Of a stretch of 64,000 nucleotides of DNA, positions 17,130 to 25,549 are shown piece after piece. Below the pieces are notes generated by a model that ran no database searches, was not told where the DNA came from, and saw nothing but the letters and a program-made list of their open reading frames with translations. The position numbers and the translations under genes are program-made. Source of the stretch: JBLHZY01 sp047631555 (lineage in GTDB: Bacteria; Pseudomonadota; Alphaproteobacteria; Rhodobacterales; Rhodobacteraceae); the NCBI GenBank assembly GCA_047631555.1, contig JBLHZY010000001.1:496001-560000 (forward strand), written 5' to 3'. Positions within the stretch are counted from its first letter, which is position 1, and each line of letters starts with the position of its first letter.

Positions 17130-17956
17130 GCTGGAAAAGCCGGCTGTGTATCTATGATTTGGGCGTCGAGGAAAGCCAAATCCTGCTTGAAACGAAGCTG
17201 CATATCGAGGCGCCGAACTGGTCGCCCGACGGGCAGTTTTTGATCGTCAACGGCGGCGGAAAACTATACCGGGTCGCGCTTGAAAAGCCGGAATTGCGCG
17301 CCATTGAAACAGGCGATCTCACCCGGCTCAACAATGATCATGGCATCAGCCCCGATGGCCAGACCCTCGCGATTTCCGATCACAGCGCCGACAATAAAAG
17401 CGCGATTTACGAGCTGCCCATTGCGGGCGGCGCGCCAAAACGCATCACCAAAAACGTGCCGAGCTGGTGGCACGGCTGGTCGCCCGACGGCGCGCGCCAT
17501 GCCTATACGGCGGTGCGTGAGGGGCGCTTTGGCATCTGGACCTGCCCAACAGGGGGCGGGGCCGAGCGCTGTCTTGTTGAGAGCGATCATCATTACGATG
17601 GCCCCGATTATACCCCCAATGGTCAGTGGGTTTGGTTCAATTCCGATCGTGGCGGCGCGATGGACCTGTGGCGCGTGGCGGCAGACGGCACAGCCCTTGA
17701 ACAGATGAGCGACGATCGCGCAATCAACTGGTTTCCCCATCCCTCGCCAGACGGCGCGCATGTGCTCTATCTTGCCTATCCTGAGGGCACGTTTGGGCAT
17801 CCCGCAGACCTTGAAGTTCGCTTGCGCCTTATGCCGGCAAGGGGCGGCGCGGCGCGCGATCTGGTGTCGCTTTTTGGCGGGCAGGGGACGATCAATGTGC
17901 CTTGCTGGGCGCCCGGTAGCGGGCATTTTGCCTATGTGGAATATGCCCGGCCCTGA
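17126..17956 (+). CDS. TolB-like PD40 beta-propeller protein, cytoplasmic
   Basis: A 276-residue protein made of six WSPDG-type repeats (NWSPDGQ, GISPDGQ, GWSPDGA, DYTPNGQ, HPSPDGA and CWAPGSG), each about 40 residues, as in the TolB propeller. Unlike TolB it has no signal peptide and no N-terminal domain, so it is probably cytoplasmic. It starts inside the stop of the GH43 gene, a coupling that suggests joint function: perhaps an oligosaccharide-binding or lyase-like propeller. Propellers of similar look include oligogalacturonide lyases; assignment to any enzyme class is not supported here. Confidence 0.75.
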   Translation: MSWKSRLCIYDLGVEESQILLETKLHIEAPNWSPDGQFLIVNGGGKLYRVALEKPELRAIETGDLTRLNNDHGISPDGQTLAISDHSADNKSAIYELPIAGGAPKRITKNVPSWWHGWSPDGARHAYTAVREGRFGIWTCPTGGGAERCLVESDHHYDGPDYTPNGQWVWFNSDRGGAMDLWRVAADGTALEQMSDDRAINWFPHPSPDGAHVLYLAYPEGTFGHPADLEVRLRLMPARGGAARDLVSLFGGQGTINVPCWAPGSGHFAYVEYARP

Positions 17957-18109
17957 TCGCCCGGCGCCGCCAGCTGCGCGGTATTTGGGCCAAAGTCCGA
18001 GCGCGCCAGCAGCTTTGCACCGTCCGAAAAGGCCGCGCAGCTTTGCCCTGCCTTGTTGCCCGGCGCAAAGAGCGCTATCCCTTTTTGAGAAGCAATTTAC
18101 GGTTATTCG

Positions 18110-19054
18110 ATGAAGCCAGACCTGTTGATCATTTCGCCCCTCATGCGCCCCTTCATGGAGGATTTGGCAAGCCGCTACACGCTGCTCAAATACTATCGCG
18201 AGGCCGATAAGCCGGGCTATTTGGCGCAAGTTGCGCCGCGGGTGCGCGCATTGGTGACAACGGGCGGAACCGGCCTTAGCGCGGATCAAATCGCCGCATT
18301 GCCCCATCTTGAGCTCGCGGTCACCATGAGCGTTGGCTATGACGCCATCGATTTGCCAAGCTTGGCCGCGCGCGGGGCGGCGCTGACCAATACGCCGGAT
18401 GTTTTGACCGATGACGTTGCCGATACAGCGATTGCGCTGATGCTATGCGCTTGGCGCGATATGATGCGCGGCGATGAACATGTACGCAGCGGGGCTTGGG
18501 CGAAGGGGCCGCTGGCGCTTAATCACCGGGTTTCGGGCGCGAAAATCGGTATTGTCGGGCTTGGCCGGATTGGCCTTGCGATTGCCGATCGTTTGGCCCC
18601 GATGCGCGCGCAGATCTCCTATTTTGGCCGCAGCGAAAAGCCGGTTCCCTACGCGTTTCAGCCCGATTTACACGCGCTCGCGGCGCAAAACGATATTCTG
18701 ATCATCGCCGCCGCTGGCGGGCCGGAAACGGCCAAGATGATCGATGCAGAGGTGCTAAGCGCGCTTGGCCCCAAGGGCTGTTTGATCAATATCGCGCGCG
18801 GATCGGTGATTGATGAGGCGGCGATGCTCGCGGCGCTTGAAACGGGCGGCCTTGGCATGGCGGGGCTGGATGTTTTTGACAATGAGCCGAATATCGACCC
18901 GCGTTTTGCTGCGCTCAAAAATGTGGTTCTGCATCCTCATCACGCCTCTGGAACAGTGGAGACGCGCGATGCTATGGCGCAGATGGTGGTTGAAAATATC
19001 GATGCGTTTTTTGCCGGGCACCCCTTGATCAGCCCGGTTGATCTGACGACATAA
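18110..19054 (+). CDS. D-2-hydroxyacid dehydrogenase (glyoxylate/hydroxypyruvate reductase type)
   Basis: A 314-residue NAD(P)-dependent enzyme of the D-isomer-specific 2-hydroxyacid dehydrogenase family. The nucleotide fold reads VGLGRIGLAIADRL (149-162). The catalytic triad is Arg230 (NIARGS), Glu259 (DNEP) and His277 (LHPHHASG). YFGRSEKP after the second strand suggests NADP preference, because Arg/Ser replace the usual acidic residue. It probably reduces glyoxylate, hydroxypyruvate or a sugar-derived 2-keto acid. The 153-base gap before it holds no clear terminator, so it could be read from the glycan operon or from its own promoter. Confidence 0.87.
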   Translation: MKPDLLIISPLMRPFMEDLASRYTLLKYYREADKPGYLAQVAPRVRALVTTGGTGLSADQIAALPHLELAVTMSVGYDAIDLPSLAARGAALTNTPDVLTDDVADTAIALMLCAWRDMMRGDEHVRSGAWAKGPLALNHRVSGAKIGIVGLGRIGLAIADRLAPMRAQISYFGRSEKPVPYAFQPDLHALAAQNDILIIAAAGGPETAKMIDAEVLSALGPKGCLINIARGSVIDEAAMLAALETGGLGMAGLDVFDNEPNIDPRFAALKNVVLHPHHASGTVETRDAMAQMVVENIDAFFAGHPLISPVDLTT

Positions 19055-19106
19055 ATCCGCGTAATGGCGCCTTTTACGCCGCCGCGCTTGCCCCTTTGAA
19101 AGGCCA

Positions 19107-20186
19107 ATGATGCCAGTGTTTCACTATCTCAAATGGGCGTTTGTCACGACGCTGCTTGGCATTGTTTTGGCCGGTTGGTTGGGCTTTGCCAGCGGCGGCA
19201 CATCGGGCGCGCTTTCGTTTATCTTGATCGCCACGGTGCTCGCTGTTTTGGAGATTTCGCTCTCCTTTGATAATGCCATCGTCAACGCAGACAAGCTGCG
19301 CCATATGGATCCGATTTGGCGCAAGCGCTTCTTAACATGGGGCATTTTGATCGCCGTTTTTGGCATGCGCATCCTGTTTCCGTTGATTGTTGTGGCGGTG
19401 GCCGCATGGATAAGCCCTTGGGAAGCCTTTGAGATCGCGATCTCCGAGCCTGCGCGCTATGCCCATTTGATCGAGGAAAGCCATCTTGCGATCTCGGCCT
19501 TTGGCGGCGCGTTTTTGATGATGGTGGGCTTCACCTATTTCATTGATGAGGGAAAAAGCGTCGATTGGATTTCGGCCTTTGAGCGGCGTTTGCGCCGTAT
19601 GGCGCCGGTGCGCGGGTTGCAAATTTCCTTGGTGCTGATCTTTGTGCTTGGCTTTGCAATGGCGCAGCACAACCTTGAAAACAAAGCGGCTTTTCTGTTT
19701 GCGGCGCTGCTTGGGCTGGTGGTTTTTGCCGGGGTTGAGGTTATTGGTCAGCTGCTCGATGGCAAGGCAAGCGCCATCAAAGGGGCGGCCAAAGCGGGCG
19801 GTTTGGGGGCGTTTTTGTATCTTGAGGTGTTGGATGCGTCGTTCTCGTTTGATGGGGTGATCGGGGCCTTTGCGCTGACGCAGAACCTGCTCTTGATCGC
19901 CATCGGGCTTGGGACGGGCGCGATGTATGTCCGCTCAATGACGATCCTTTTGGTCGAGCGGCAAACTCTGGCGCATTTCAGATATCTCGAACATGGGGCC
20001 TATTATTCGATCCTTGCGCTTTCGGTTATCATGTTTGCCCAGTCGCTGATTGAGGTTCCCGAGGCGGTGACTGGGCTGATCGGGGCCGGGCTGATCGGGC
20101 TTGCTTTGATCGCATCCATTCGCGCGGGCAGGGCCGCGACAGCCGCGCAAACATCGCCCTCTGAGACCCCCGCCAAAGATGGCTGA
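19107..20186 (+). CDS. DUF475 (TerC-superfamily) integral membrane protein
   Basis: A 359-residue polytopic membrane protein with about nine hydrophobic segments. Two matching signature regions carry acidic residues within membrane helices: ISLSFDNAIVNADKL (about residue 50) and DASFSFDGVIGAFAL (about residue 245). This inverted-repeat FDN/FDG arrangement is typical of the TerC/DUF475 superfamily, some members of which export Mn2+ or are linked to tellurite resistance. The family role is not settled. It overlaps the next membrane protein gene by eight bases, so the two are co-translated. I saw no yybP-ykoY riboswitch in the 52-base leader. Confidence 0.85.
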   Translation: MMPVFHYLKWAFVTTLLGIVLAGWLGFASGGTSGALSFILIATVLAVLEISLSFDNAIVNADKLRHMDPIWRKRFLTWGILIAVFGMRILFPLIVVAVAAWISPWEAFEIAISEPARYAHLIEESHLAISAFGGAFLMMVGFTYFIDEGKSVDWISAFERRLRRMAPVRGLQISLVLIFVLGFAMAQHNLENKAAFLFAALLGLVVFAGVEVIGQLLDGKASAIKGAAKAGGLGAFLYLEVLDASFSFDGVIGAFALTQNLLLIAIGLGTGAMYVRSMTILLVERQTLAHFRYLEHGAYYSILALSVIMFAQSLIEVPEAVTGLIGAGLIGLALIASIRAGRAATAAQTSPSETPAKDG

Positions 20187-21585
20187 GCTGCGCGCAGATA
20201 GGGCGGCGCTCAACTGGGCGACGAGCGGCGCGATGATCGCTGTGATGCTGTTTGAGCTGAGCGCGCGCAGCTTTGGCAGCGAGATCCTGCAAATCTGCGG
20301 ATGGGTCGCTATGGGCTTTGTGATCCTGCTGGCTGTGCCGCGATTTGGCGCGCGCGAGGCCTATTTGCTTACGGTTTGCGCCGGGCTTTGCGGGGCCATT
20401 TGGCTGCATGAAGGGTTCTCGATTTCGCTTATCGCGCGCGCGCTCAATCAGGCGACGTTTTTGATGAGTTTCATCCTTCTGCTCAGCCTGCTCTATGAAG
20501 CCGCCGTAACATCGCCCTCGGTCGAGGCCTTGGGCAAAACCCTTACCCGCCAGCCTCCGGGGCGGCGCTATTACGCGCTCAATTCGGGCACGGCGGCGCT
20601 TTCGATCCTGTTCAACCTTGGCGTTGTCAGCTTTCTCGTGCCGCTGATCCAACGCGGGATTGAAACCTCAACGCCGGGTGATCCGCTCAATCCTCTGCGC
20701 GAACGCCGCCAGATTTCGGCGCTGCTGCGCGGCTTTGCATGGATGGTGATTTGGTCGCCGACGGCCCTTGCGCCGCTGGCCTTGATGGAGCTGATCCCCG
20801 GCATTGATCGCCAACGCTGGATGCTTATTGGCTTTGCCCTAAGCCTCGTGATGATGGTCCTTGGCGGCCTTGAGGATCGCTTGCGCCATCGCCGCTATGT
20901 CGGCCAAGCGGCGCGCCTGACATCGGTTTTCCCGCTGCGCGCGGCGGCCTATTTCGCAGCGGCTTGCGGCTGGCTTTTGGGGCTGAGCGTGATCATGATG
21001 CGCCTCACGGGCGACACATTGGTCTTTGGCTTGCTGCTCTCAATTCCGGTGATGTTGATCGGCTGGCTCATCGTGCAAGCGCGCGCGAAAGGCGGCGCGC
21101 CGCTGACCACAAGATTGCGCGGCATCGCCCGCCTCTCTTTGCCCCTTTCGGGCCCAATCGCCGTAACATTGGCAACATCGGGCTTCATCGGCCAAGCCGC
21201 CGCAGGCCTGATCCCGGCGCAGGCCTTGGCCCAAGCGCTTGGCCTCTCACAGATGCCAGACGTCGTTTTGCTTAGCCTCATCCCGATTGTGATCGCGCTG
21301 CTGTCCTTGCTCGCGCTCTCGCCGATTATGATGGCGGTTTTCTTTGGCGCGCTGTTTGGGGCGCTGCCGGTTCTGCCCGCCGATCCAACGCTGCTTGCGC
21401 TCTCGATTTCTTGCGGTTGGGCGCTCTCAATGACGTTTTCGCCGTTCTCTACGGTCGTGCTGATGGTTGGCCGCGCCGCAGGGATCGCGCCGCTTCGCTT
21501 AACGTGGGGCTGGAACCTATTGTTTACATTGCTAACTTTGCCGGTCCTTGTGCTGGCATTCGGGTTTCTAACCGGATGGCGCTGA
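20179..21585 (+). CDS. Large polytopic membrane protein, unrecognised family
   Basis: A 468-residue protein with about 12 hydrophobic segments spread over its length (e.g. VAMGFVILLAVP, AAYFAAACGWLLGLSVIMM, LLSIPVMLIGWLIV, VVLLSLIPIVIALLSLLAL). Charged loops are short, and the last third carries SMTFSPFSTVVLMVGRAAG, which looks like the hairpin/serine-rich region of secondary ion transporters (IT superfamily-like). I do not recognise the family. Its start lies inside the 3' end of the DUF475 gene, suggesting that the two proteins work together, possibly in metal or organic-anion transport. Confidence 0.7.
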   Translation: MAELRADRAALNWATSGAMIAVMLFELSARSFGSEILQICGWVAMGFVILLAVPRFGAREAYLLTVCAGLCGAIWLHEGFSISLIARALNQATFLMSFILLLSLLYEAAVTSPSVEALGKTLTRQPPGRRYYALNSGTAALSILFNLGVVSFLVPLIQRGIETSTPGDPLNPLRERRQISALLRGFAWMVIWSPTALAPLALMELIPGIDRQRWMLIGFALSLVMMVLGGLEDRLRHRRYVGQAARLTSVFPLRAAAYFAAACGWLLGLSVIMMRLTGDTLVFGLLLSIPVMLIGWLIVQARAKGGAPLTTRLRGIARLSLPLSGPIAVTLATSGFIGQAAAGLIPAQALAQALGLSQMPDVVLLSLIPIVIALLSLLALSPIMMAVFFGALFGALPVLPADPTLLALSISCGWALSMTFSPFSTVVLMVGRAAGIAPLRLTWGWNLLFTLLTLPVLVLAFGFLTGWR

Positions 21586-21669
21586 AACCGGGTTGCAATT
21601 CCGGGACGGCTCTTTCAAAAGTATGATAATTAAAGTCACGGCTTCACAGCCTGCGAAAAGGAACTCCAA

Positions 21670-23187
21670 ATGAGCTTTACCCCCCATGGCAAACATCTGA
21701 TCGCAGGCGAATGGGTCGCCAATCCCGACGCGCGTTTTCAGTCAAACCCGGCCTCGGGCACGCCCCATAATTTTAGCGAGGCAAGCGAGGATCATGTCGA
21801 TCTGGCCGTCGAAGCCGCGGAAGAGGCCTTCTGGAGCTATTCCGCCAGCTCGCGCCATTCGCGCGCGGCTTTTTTGCGCGCCATAGCCGATCAGATCGAG
21901 GCGCGCGGCGCGGATCTCACTGAAATTGCCATGCAAGAAAGCGGCCTCCCAGCGGCGCGCCTTGAGGGCGAGCGGGGCCGGACCTGCGGCCAATTGCACC
22001 TGTTTGCCGATCATATTGAAGCCGGGGATTATCTTGACCGCCGCCATGATGCGGCCCTGCCAGATCGCGCGCCGCTACCGCGCCCCGAGCTGTTCATGAT
22101 CCAAGAACCGATCGGCCCAGTGGCAGTTTTTGGCGCCTCAAACTTCCCGCTGGCCTTCTCCACAGCAGGCGGCGATACGGCCTCGGCTTTGGCGGCGGGC
22201 TGTCCTGTTGTCGTCAAAGGTCACCCGGCGCATCCCGGAACATCCGAGCTTGTCGCCGAAGCGATCCATGCCGCGATCCAAGCGAGCGAAGTCCATCCCG
22301 GCGTCTTTTCCCTGATCCAATCGAGCACGCGTGAAAGCGGCGAAGCATTGGTCACCCATCCGCTGATCACGGCCGTTGGCTTTACCGGCTCGCTCGCAGG
22401 CGGGCGCGCCTTGTTTGACCTATGTGCGCAGCGCGATGTTCCGATCCCGTTTTTTGGCGAGCTTGGCAGCGTCAATCCGATGTTCTTGATGCCTGCCGCC
22501 CTTGAAGCGCGCAGCGACGCGCTTGGCGCTGGTTGGGCCGGATCGCTGACAATGGGCGCAGGCCAGTTCTGCACCAACCCCGGCGTCGCGGTCGTTATGG
22601 AGGGGCCAGAGGCAGACGCTTTCATTGAGGCTGCCACCAAAGCGCTTGATCCCGCAGCGGCGCAAACCATGCTGACCGACGGGATCGCCAATGCCTATCG
22701 CGCCGGCCGCGACCGTTTGGAAGCAACCACAGGCGTGCGCGCATTGCTGACCTCGATGTGCGATCTGCGCAACGCAACGCCCAATCTTTTCGTCACAACT
22801 GGCGCAGATTGGCTCGCCAATGAGGCGCTCGGGGAAGAGGTCTTTGGCCCGCTCGGGCTGGTTGTGATTGTCGAGAGCTTAGAGGAAATGCTGCGGGTCG
22901 CGCGCAGCCTTGAGGGCCAGCTGACCTGCACAATCCACATGGACGATGGCGACACGGCAAGCGCGCAGATGCTCCTGCCGATCCTTGCGCGCAAAGCGGG
23001 CCGGGTGCTGGCCAATGGCTTTCCAACGGGCGTTGAGGTTGCCGATGCGATGGTCCACGGCGGGCCTTATCCGGCGAGTACGAATTTTGGCGCAACCTCC
23101 GTCGGGACCATGGCAATCCGCCGCTTCCTGCGCCCGGTTTGCTATCAAAATATGCCCGCAGCGCTTTTGCCAGACGACCTCGGCTAA
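21670..23187 (+). CDS. NADP-dependent aldehyde dehydrogenase, 2-ketoglutarate-semialdehyde type
   Basis: A 505-residue aldehyde dehydrogenase. Conserved residues are Asn158 (ASNFP), Lys183 (VVKGHPAHPG, the KGHPAHPGTSE form typical of 2,5-dioxovalerate dehydrogenases), Glu264 (FGELGSVNP) and Cys301 (GAGQFCTNPG). This subfamily oxidises 2-ketoglutarate semialdehyde to 2-ketoglutarate, the last step of non-phosphorylative pentose and sugar-acid routes. AAAAGGAAC precedes the ATG. It stands just before the GbpR-like regulator and the chvE-ggu cluster, fitting the arabonate-type dehydratase and GguC encoded further on. Confidence 0.87.
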   Translation: MSFTPHGKHLIAGEWVANPDARFQSNPASGTPHNFSEASEDHVDLAVEAAEEAFWSYSASSRHSRAAFLRAIADQIEARGADLTEIAMQESGLPAARLEGERGRTCGQLHLFADHIEAGDYLDRRHDAALPDRAPLPRPELFMIQEPIGPVAVFGASNFPLAFSTAGGDTASALAAGCPVVVKGHPAHPGTSELVAEAIHAAIQASEVHPGVFSLIQSSTRESGEALVTHPLITAVGFTGSLAGGRALFDLCAQRDVPIPFFGELGSVNPMFLMPAALEARSDALGAGWAGSLTMGAGQFCTNPGVAVVMEGPEADAFIEAATKALDPAAAQTMLTDGIANAYRAGRDRLEATTGVRALLTSMCDLRNATPNLFVTTGADWLANEALGEEVFGPLGLVVIVESLEEMLRVARSLEGQLTCTIHMDDGDTASAQMLLPILARKAGRVLANGFPTGVEVADAMVHGGPYPASTNFGATSVGTMAIRRFLRPVCYQNMPAALLPDDLG

Positions 23188-23194
23188 GCCGATC

Positions 23195-23240
23195 TCAGCG
23201 CGCCAAAGCAAGGCCTTCGCGGCCTATTTCGGCGCGCTGA
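23195..23240. terminator. Bidirectional terminator-like structure between convergent genes
   Basis: TCAGCGCGCC (23195-23204) pairs with GGCGCGCTGA (23231-23240), and an inner hairpin AGGCC-TTCGC-GGCCT lies at 23211-23225. It spans the gap between the aldehyde dehydrogenase and the LysR gene and extends into the last LysR codons. There is no T-run on either side. Confidence 0.45.
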
Positions 23241-24165
23241 TCACCTCTCTCAAAATGGCGCGCGCCGCCTCCGCAGCAGGGGGCAGCCGCCGCCCGGCGC
23301 GCCCCATCAGCGCATAGGGCTCGACCTCGATCATAAGCGGCGAGGGCAGGGCGACAATGCCCGGCGCGGGCCCCTCGGCGGTCGCAAATGCGCGCACCAC
23401 AGACGAGGCGATCGGCGCGATGGCATTTGTCTGCGCGATCGTCGCCATGGTCAGCAAAAATGACGATGTGTTCAAAATCCGCTTGGGCAGCGCCAATTTA
23501 TGCACGGCCAATTCGGCCTCAACCGCCCGGCGCAAAATCGCGCCCTCAAAGGGCAAAACCCAATCATATTCCATCAGGCTGGCCGCAGGGGAAGGCGCCT
23601 CCCGCAAGGCCGGATGGCCGCGCCGCACAATCAAGCTGACCGGCTCAACCGATACCACCTGCGCCTCAAACAACGCTGGATCATGGCCCGCAGGGGTGCG
23701 CGCCAAGGCAAAATCAAGCCGCCCATCAAGCAGCATTTCGCCCAAAATATCAGAGGTATTCACCACGATTTCGATCTTTACCTGCGGCAGGGAAAGGCGC
23801 GCCTGACGCAGCATCGGCAACACATGCTCAACCGCAGGGCCGGTCACCGAGCCGATGCGCACAACCCCGCTAAGCCCCTCGCGCATCTCATCAAGTTCGC
23901 GCCCCGCATCCTCAAGCTCTGCCAATATCCGCTCGGCCCGCAAGGCCAAAGCGGCCCCCTCAGCTGTCAAAACAATCCCGCGCCCCTCGCGCAAATAGAG
24001 CGGTGCGCCAAGGATCGCTTCGGCCTCAGAAGCAAGGCGCGAGGCTGCCGGTTGGGATATCCGCATCGCACCGGCCGCATCCGATACAGACCCGAGCCGC
24101 CCAAGCTGCGCCGCCAAGCGCAAATGCGATAATTTCAGCCCACGCGCGAGCAAAGTAGCTGCCAT
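23224..24165 (-). CDS. LysR-family regulator, GbpR-like
   Basis: A 313-residue LysR-type regulator. The winged helix-turn-helix is LRLAAQLGRLGSVSDAAGAMRISQPAASRLASEAE, followed by LGAPLYLREGRG and a two-lobe effector domain (VRIGSVTGPAVEHVLP, LDFALARTP). The position, divergent from chvE-gguAB, matches GbpR, the galactose-binding-protein regulator of Agrobacterium and Azospirillum, which responds to arabinose, fucose and galactose. I start at the ATG at 24163-24165 with GGGGAGAG upstream rather than the TTG five codons earlier. Inverted repeats in the divergent gap (24196-24232) are probable targets. Confidence 0.88.
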   Translation of the reverse strand: MAATLLARGLKLSHLRLAAQLGRLGSVSDAAGAMRISQPAASRLASEAEAILGAPLYLREGRGIVLTAEGAALALRAERILAELEDAGRELDEMREGLSGVVRIGSVTGPAVEHVLPMLRQARLSLPQVKIEIVVNTSDILGEMLLDGRLDFALARTPAGHDPALFEAQVVSVEPVSLIVRRGHPALREAPSPAASLMEYDWVLPFEGAILRRAVEAELAVHKLALPKRILNTSSFLLTMATIAQTNAIAPIASSVVRAFATAEGPAPGIVALPSPLMIEVEPYALMGRAGRRLPPAAEAARAILREVISAPK

Positions 24166-24195
24166 CAGGCCTCTCCCCAATTCATATCAAAAACG

Positions 24196-24232
24196 TTATG
24201 TAATGATAGCTAAACATAATTTGACGGGTATG
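24196..24232. promoter_or_regulatory. LysR-type inverted repeats in the regulator/chvE promoter region
   Basis: TTATG (24196-24200) and CATAA (24215-24219) form an inverted repeat with 14 bp between. CATA (24215-24218) and TATG (24229-24232) form another with a 10-bp spacer. The T-N(10-14)-A pattern fits LysR-family sites. TTGACG (24221-24226) resembles a -35 box, but I found no convincing -10. Confidence 0.4.
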
Positions 24233-24331
24233 TGCAATAGGGCCAAAAACGACGCTGTATTTTGAGTAAATAGAACGCCGCTTAAGGCTTAAAGAAACGA
24301 CGCGGTCGCCAAAGCGGCCTTGGGAGGAACT

Positions 24332-25396
24332 ATGAGAATTTTCGTTAAAACATTGGCCACAGCCGCCGCGATTTCGGCCCTTGCGCTTGGCGCAGCTTTC
24401 GCCGCCGACGGCAAAGTCGGCATCGCCATGCCCACAAAATCATCCGCACGTTGGATTTCTGACGGCAACTCGATGGTCGAGCAATTCAAAGCCGCCGGTT
24501 ACGAGACCGATTTGCAATATGCAGAGGATGATATCCCCAACCAGCTCGCGCAAATCGAGAACATGATCACCAAAGGTGTTGATGTGCTTGTGATCGCCGC
24601 GATTGACGGCACAACCCTGTCAAACGCGCTGGAAAACGCCGCCGCAGCGGGCATCAAAGTCATCGCCTATGACCGTCTGATCCGCGACAGCGGCGATGTC
24701 GATTACTACGCGACCTTCGACAATTTCAAAGTTGGCGTTCAGCAAGCGGGCACAGTTGTCCAAGGCCTCAAAGAGCGCTTCCCAGACGTAAAGCCTTGGA
24801 ATGTCGAGCTTTTCGGCGGCTCTCCTGATGATAACAACGCTTACTTCTTCTACAATGGTGCGATGTCCGTCTTCCAGCCAATGATTGACGCAGGCGATGT
24901 GAATATCGTGTCCGGCCAGATGGGCATGGACAAAGTCGGCACGTTGCGTTGGGACGGGGCCGTTGCGCAAGCGCGCATGGATAACCTGCTTTCTGCGCAT
25001 TACACCGACGCGCAAGTTCACGGCGTTTTGAGCCCCTATGACGGGCTGTCCATCGGCATTCTGAGCTCGCTCAAAGGCGTCGGTTACGGCTCTGGCGATC
25101 TTTTGATGCCCATCGTTTCTGGCCAAGACGCCGAAGTCCAGTCGATGAAATCCATCATCGCAGGCGAGCAATACGCAACCGTCTTCAAAGACACGCGCGA
25201 ATTGGCCCGCGTAACGGTTGGCATGGTGGACGCGCTTCTTGCGGGCGGCACACCAGAGATCAACGACACAAGCACCTATGACAATGGCGTCAAAGTGATC
25301 CCATCTTACCTGCTGGAGCCGCTCGCGGTTGATGGCTCGAACTGGGAAAAAATTGTGATCGGATCGGGCTATTACACAATGGATCAGGTTAAGTAA
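24332..25396 (+). CDS. chvE: Multiple-sugar-binding periplasmic protein ChvE
   Basis: A 354-residue periplasmic binding protein with a signal peptide (about residues 1-23, ending AAFA before ADGKVG). The mature N terminus KVGIAMPTKSSARWISDGNSM and later TDLQYAEDDIPNQLAQIENMI, GVDVLVIAAIDG and VIAYDRLI are characteristic of the ChvE/xylose-binding type, which binds arabinose, galactose, glucose, xylose and related sugars. The ATG at 24332 follows GGGAGG; a TTG four codons upstream is dismissed. It feeds the GguA/GguB membrane complex. In Agrobacterium ChvE is also a chemotaxis and virulence co-sensor; no such partner is visible here. Confidence 0.93.
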   Translation: MRIFVKTLATAAAISALALGAAFAADGKVGIAMPTKSSARWISDGNSMVEQFKAAGYETDLQYAEDDIPNQLAQIENMITKGVDVLVIAAIDGTTLSNALENAAAAGIKVIAYDRLIRDSGDVDYYATFDNFKVGVQQAGTVVQGLKERFPDVKPWNVELFGGSPDDNNAYFFYNGAMSVFQPMIDAGDVNIVSGQMGMDKVGTLRWDGAVAQARMDNLLSAHYTDAQVHGVLSPYDGLSIGILSSLKGVGYGSGDLLMPIVSGQDAEVQSMKSIIAGEQYATVFKDTRELARVTVGMVDALLAGGTPEINDTSTYDNGVKVIPSYLLEPLAVDGSNWEKIVIGSGYYTMDQVK

Positions 25397-25415
25397 TCTG
25401 CGCCCATAAGCCCAA

Positions 25416-25457
25416 GGCCCGCGCACCCTCTCCCATGGGGCGGCGCGGGCCAATTTT
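25416..25457 (+). terminator. Stem-loop with T-run between chvE and gguA (attenuator)
   Basis: GGCCCGCGC (25416-25424) pairs perfectly with GCGCGGGCC (25443-25451), followed by AATTTT. It probably terminates part of the transcripts after chvE, giving more binding protein than ATPase and permease. Confidence 0.65.
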
Positions 25458-25549
25458 ATCGCAAATACCAAAGATCAGGCGCGCTTAAAGGGCTCTTAAA
25501 TCGGGGCAACCTGTGCAAAGATCCTCCCAAACCGCGCCAAAGGATCCCT

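Noticed and set aside
19055..19106. Possible Mn riboswitch (yybP-ykoY) before the DUF475 gene
   Set aside because: The leader is only 52 bases and lacks the conserved loops; only a small GCGTAA/TTACGC hairpin is visible.
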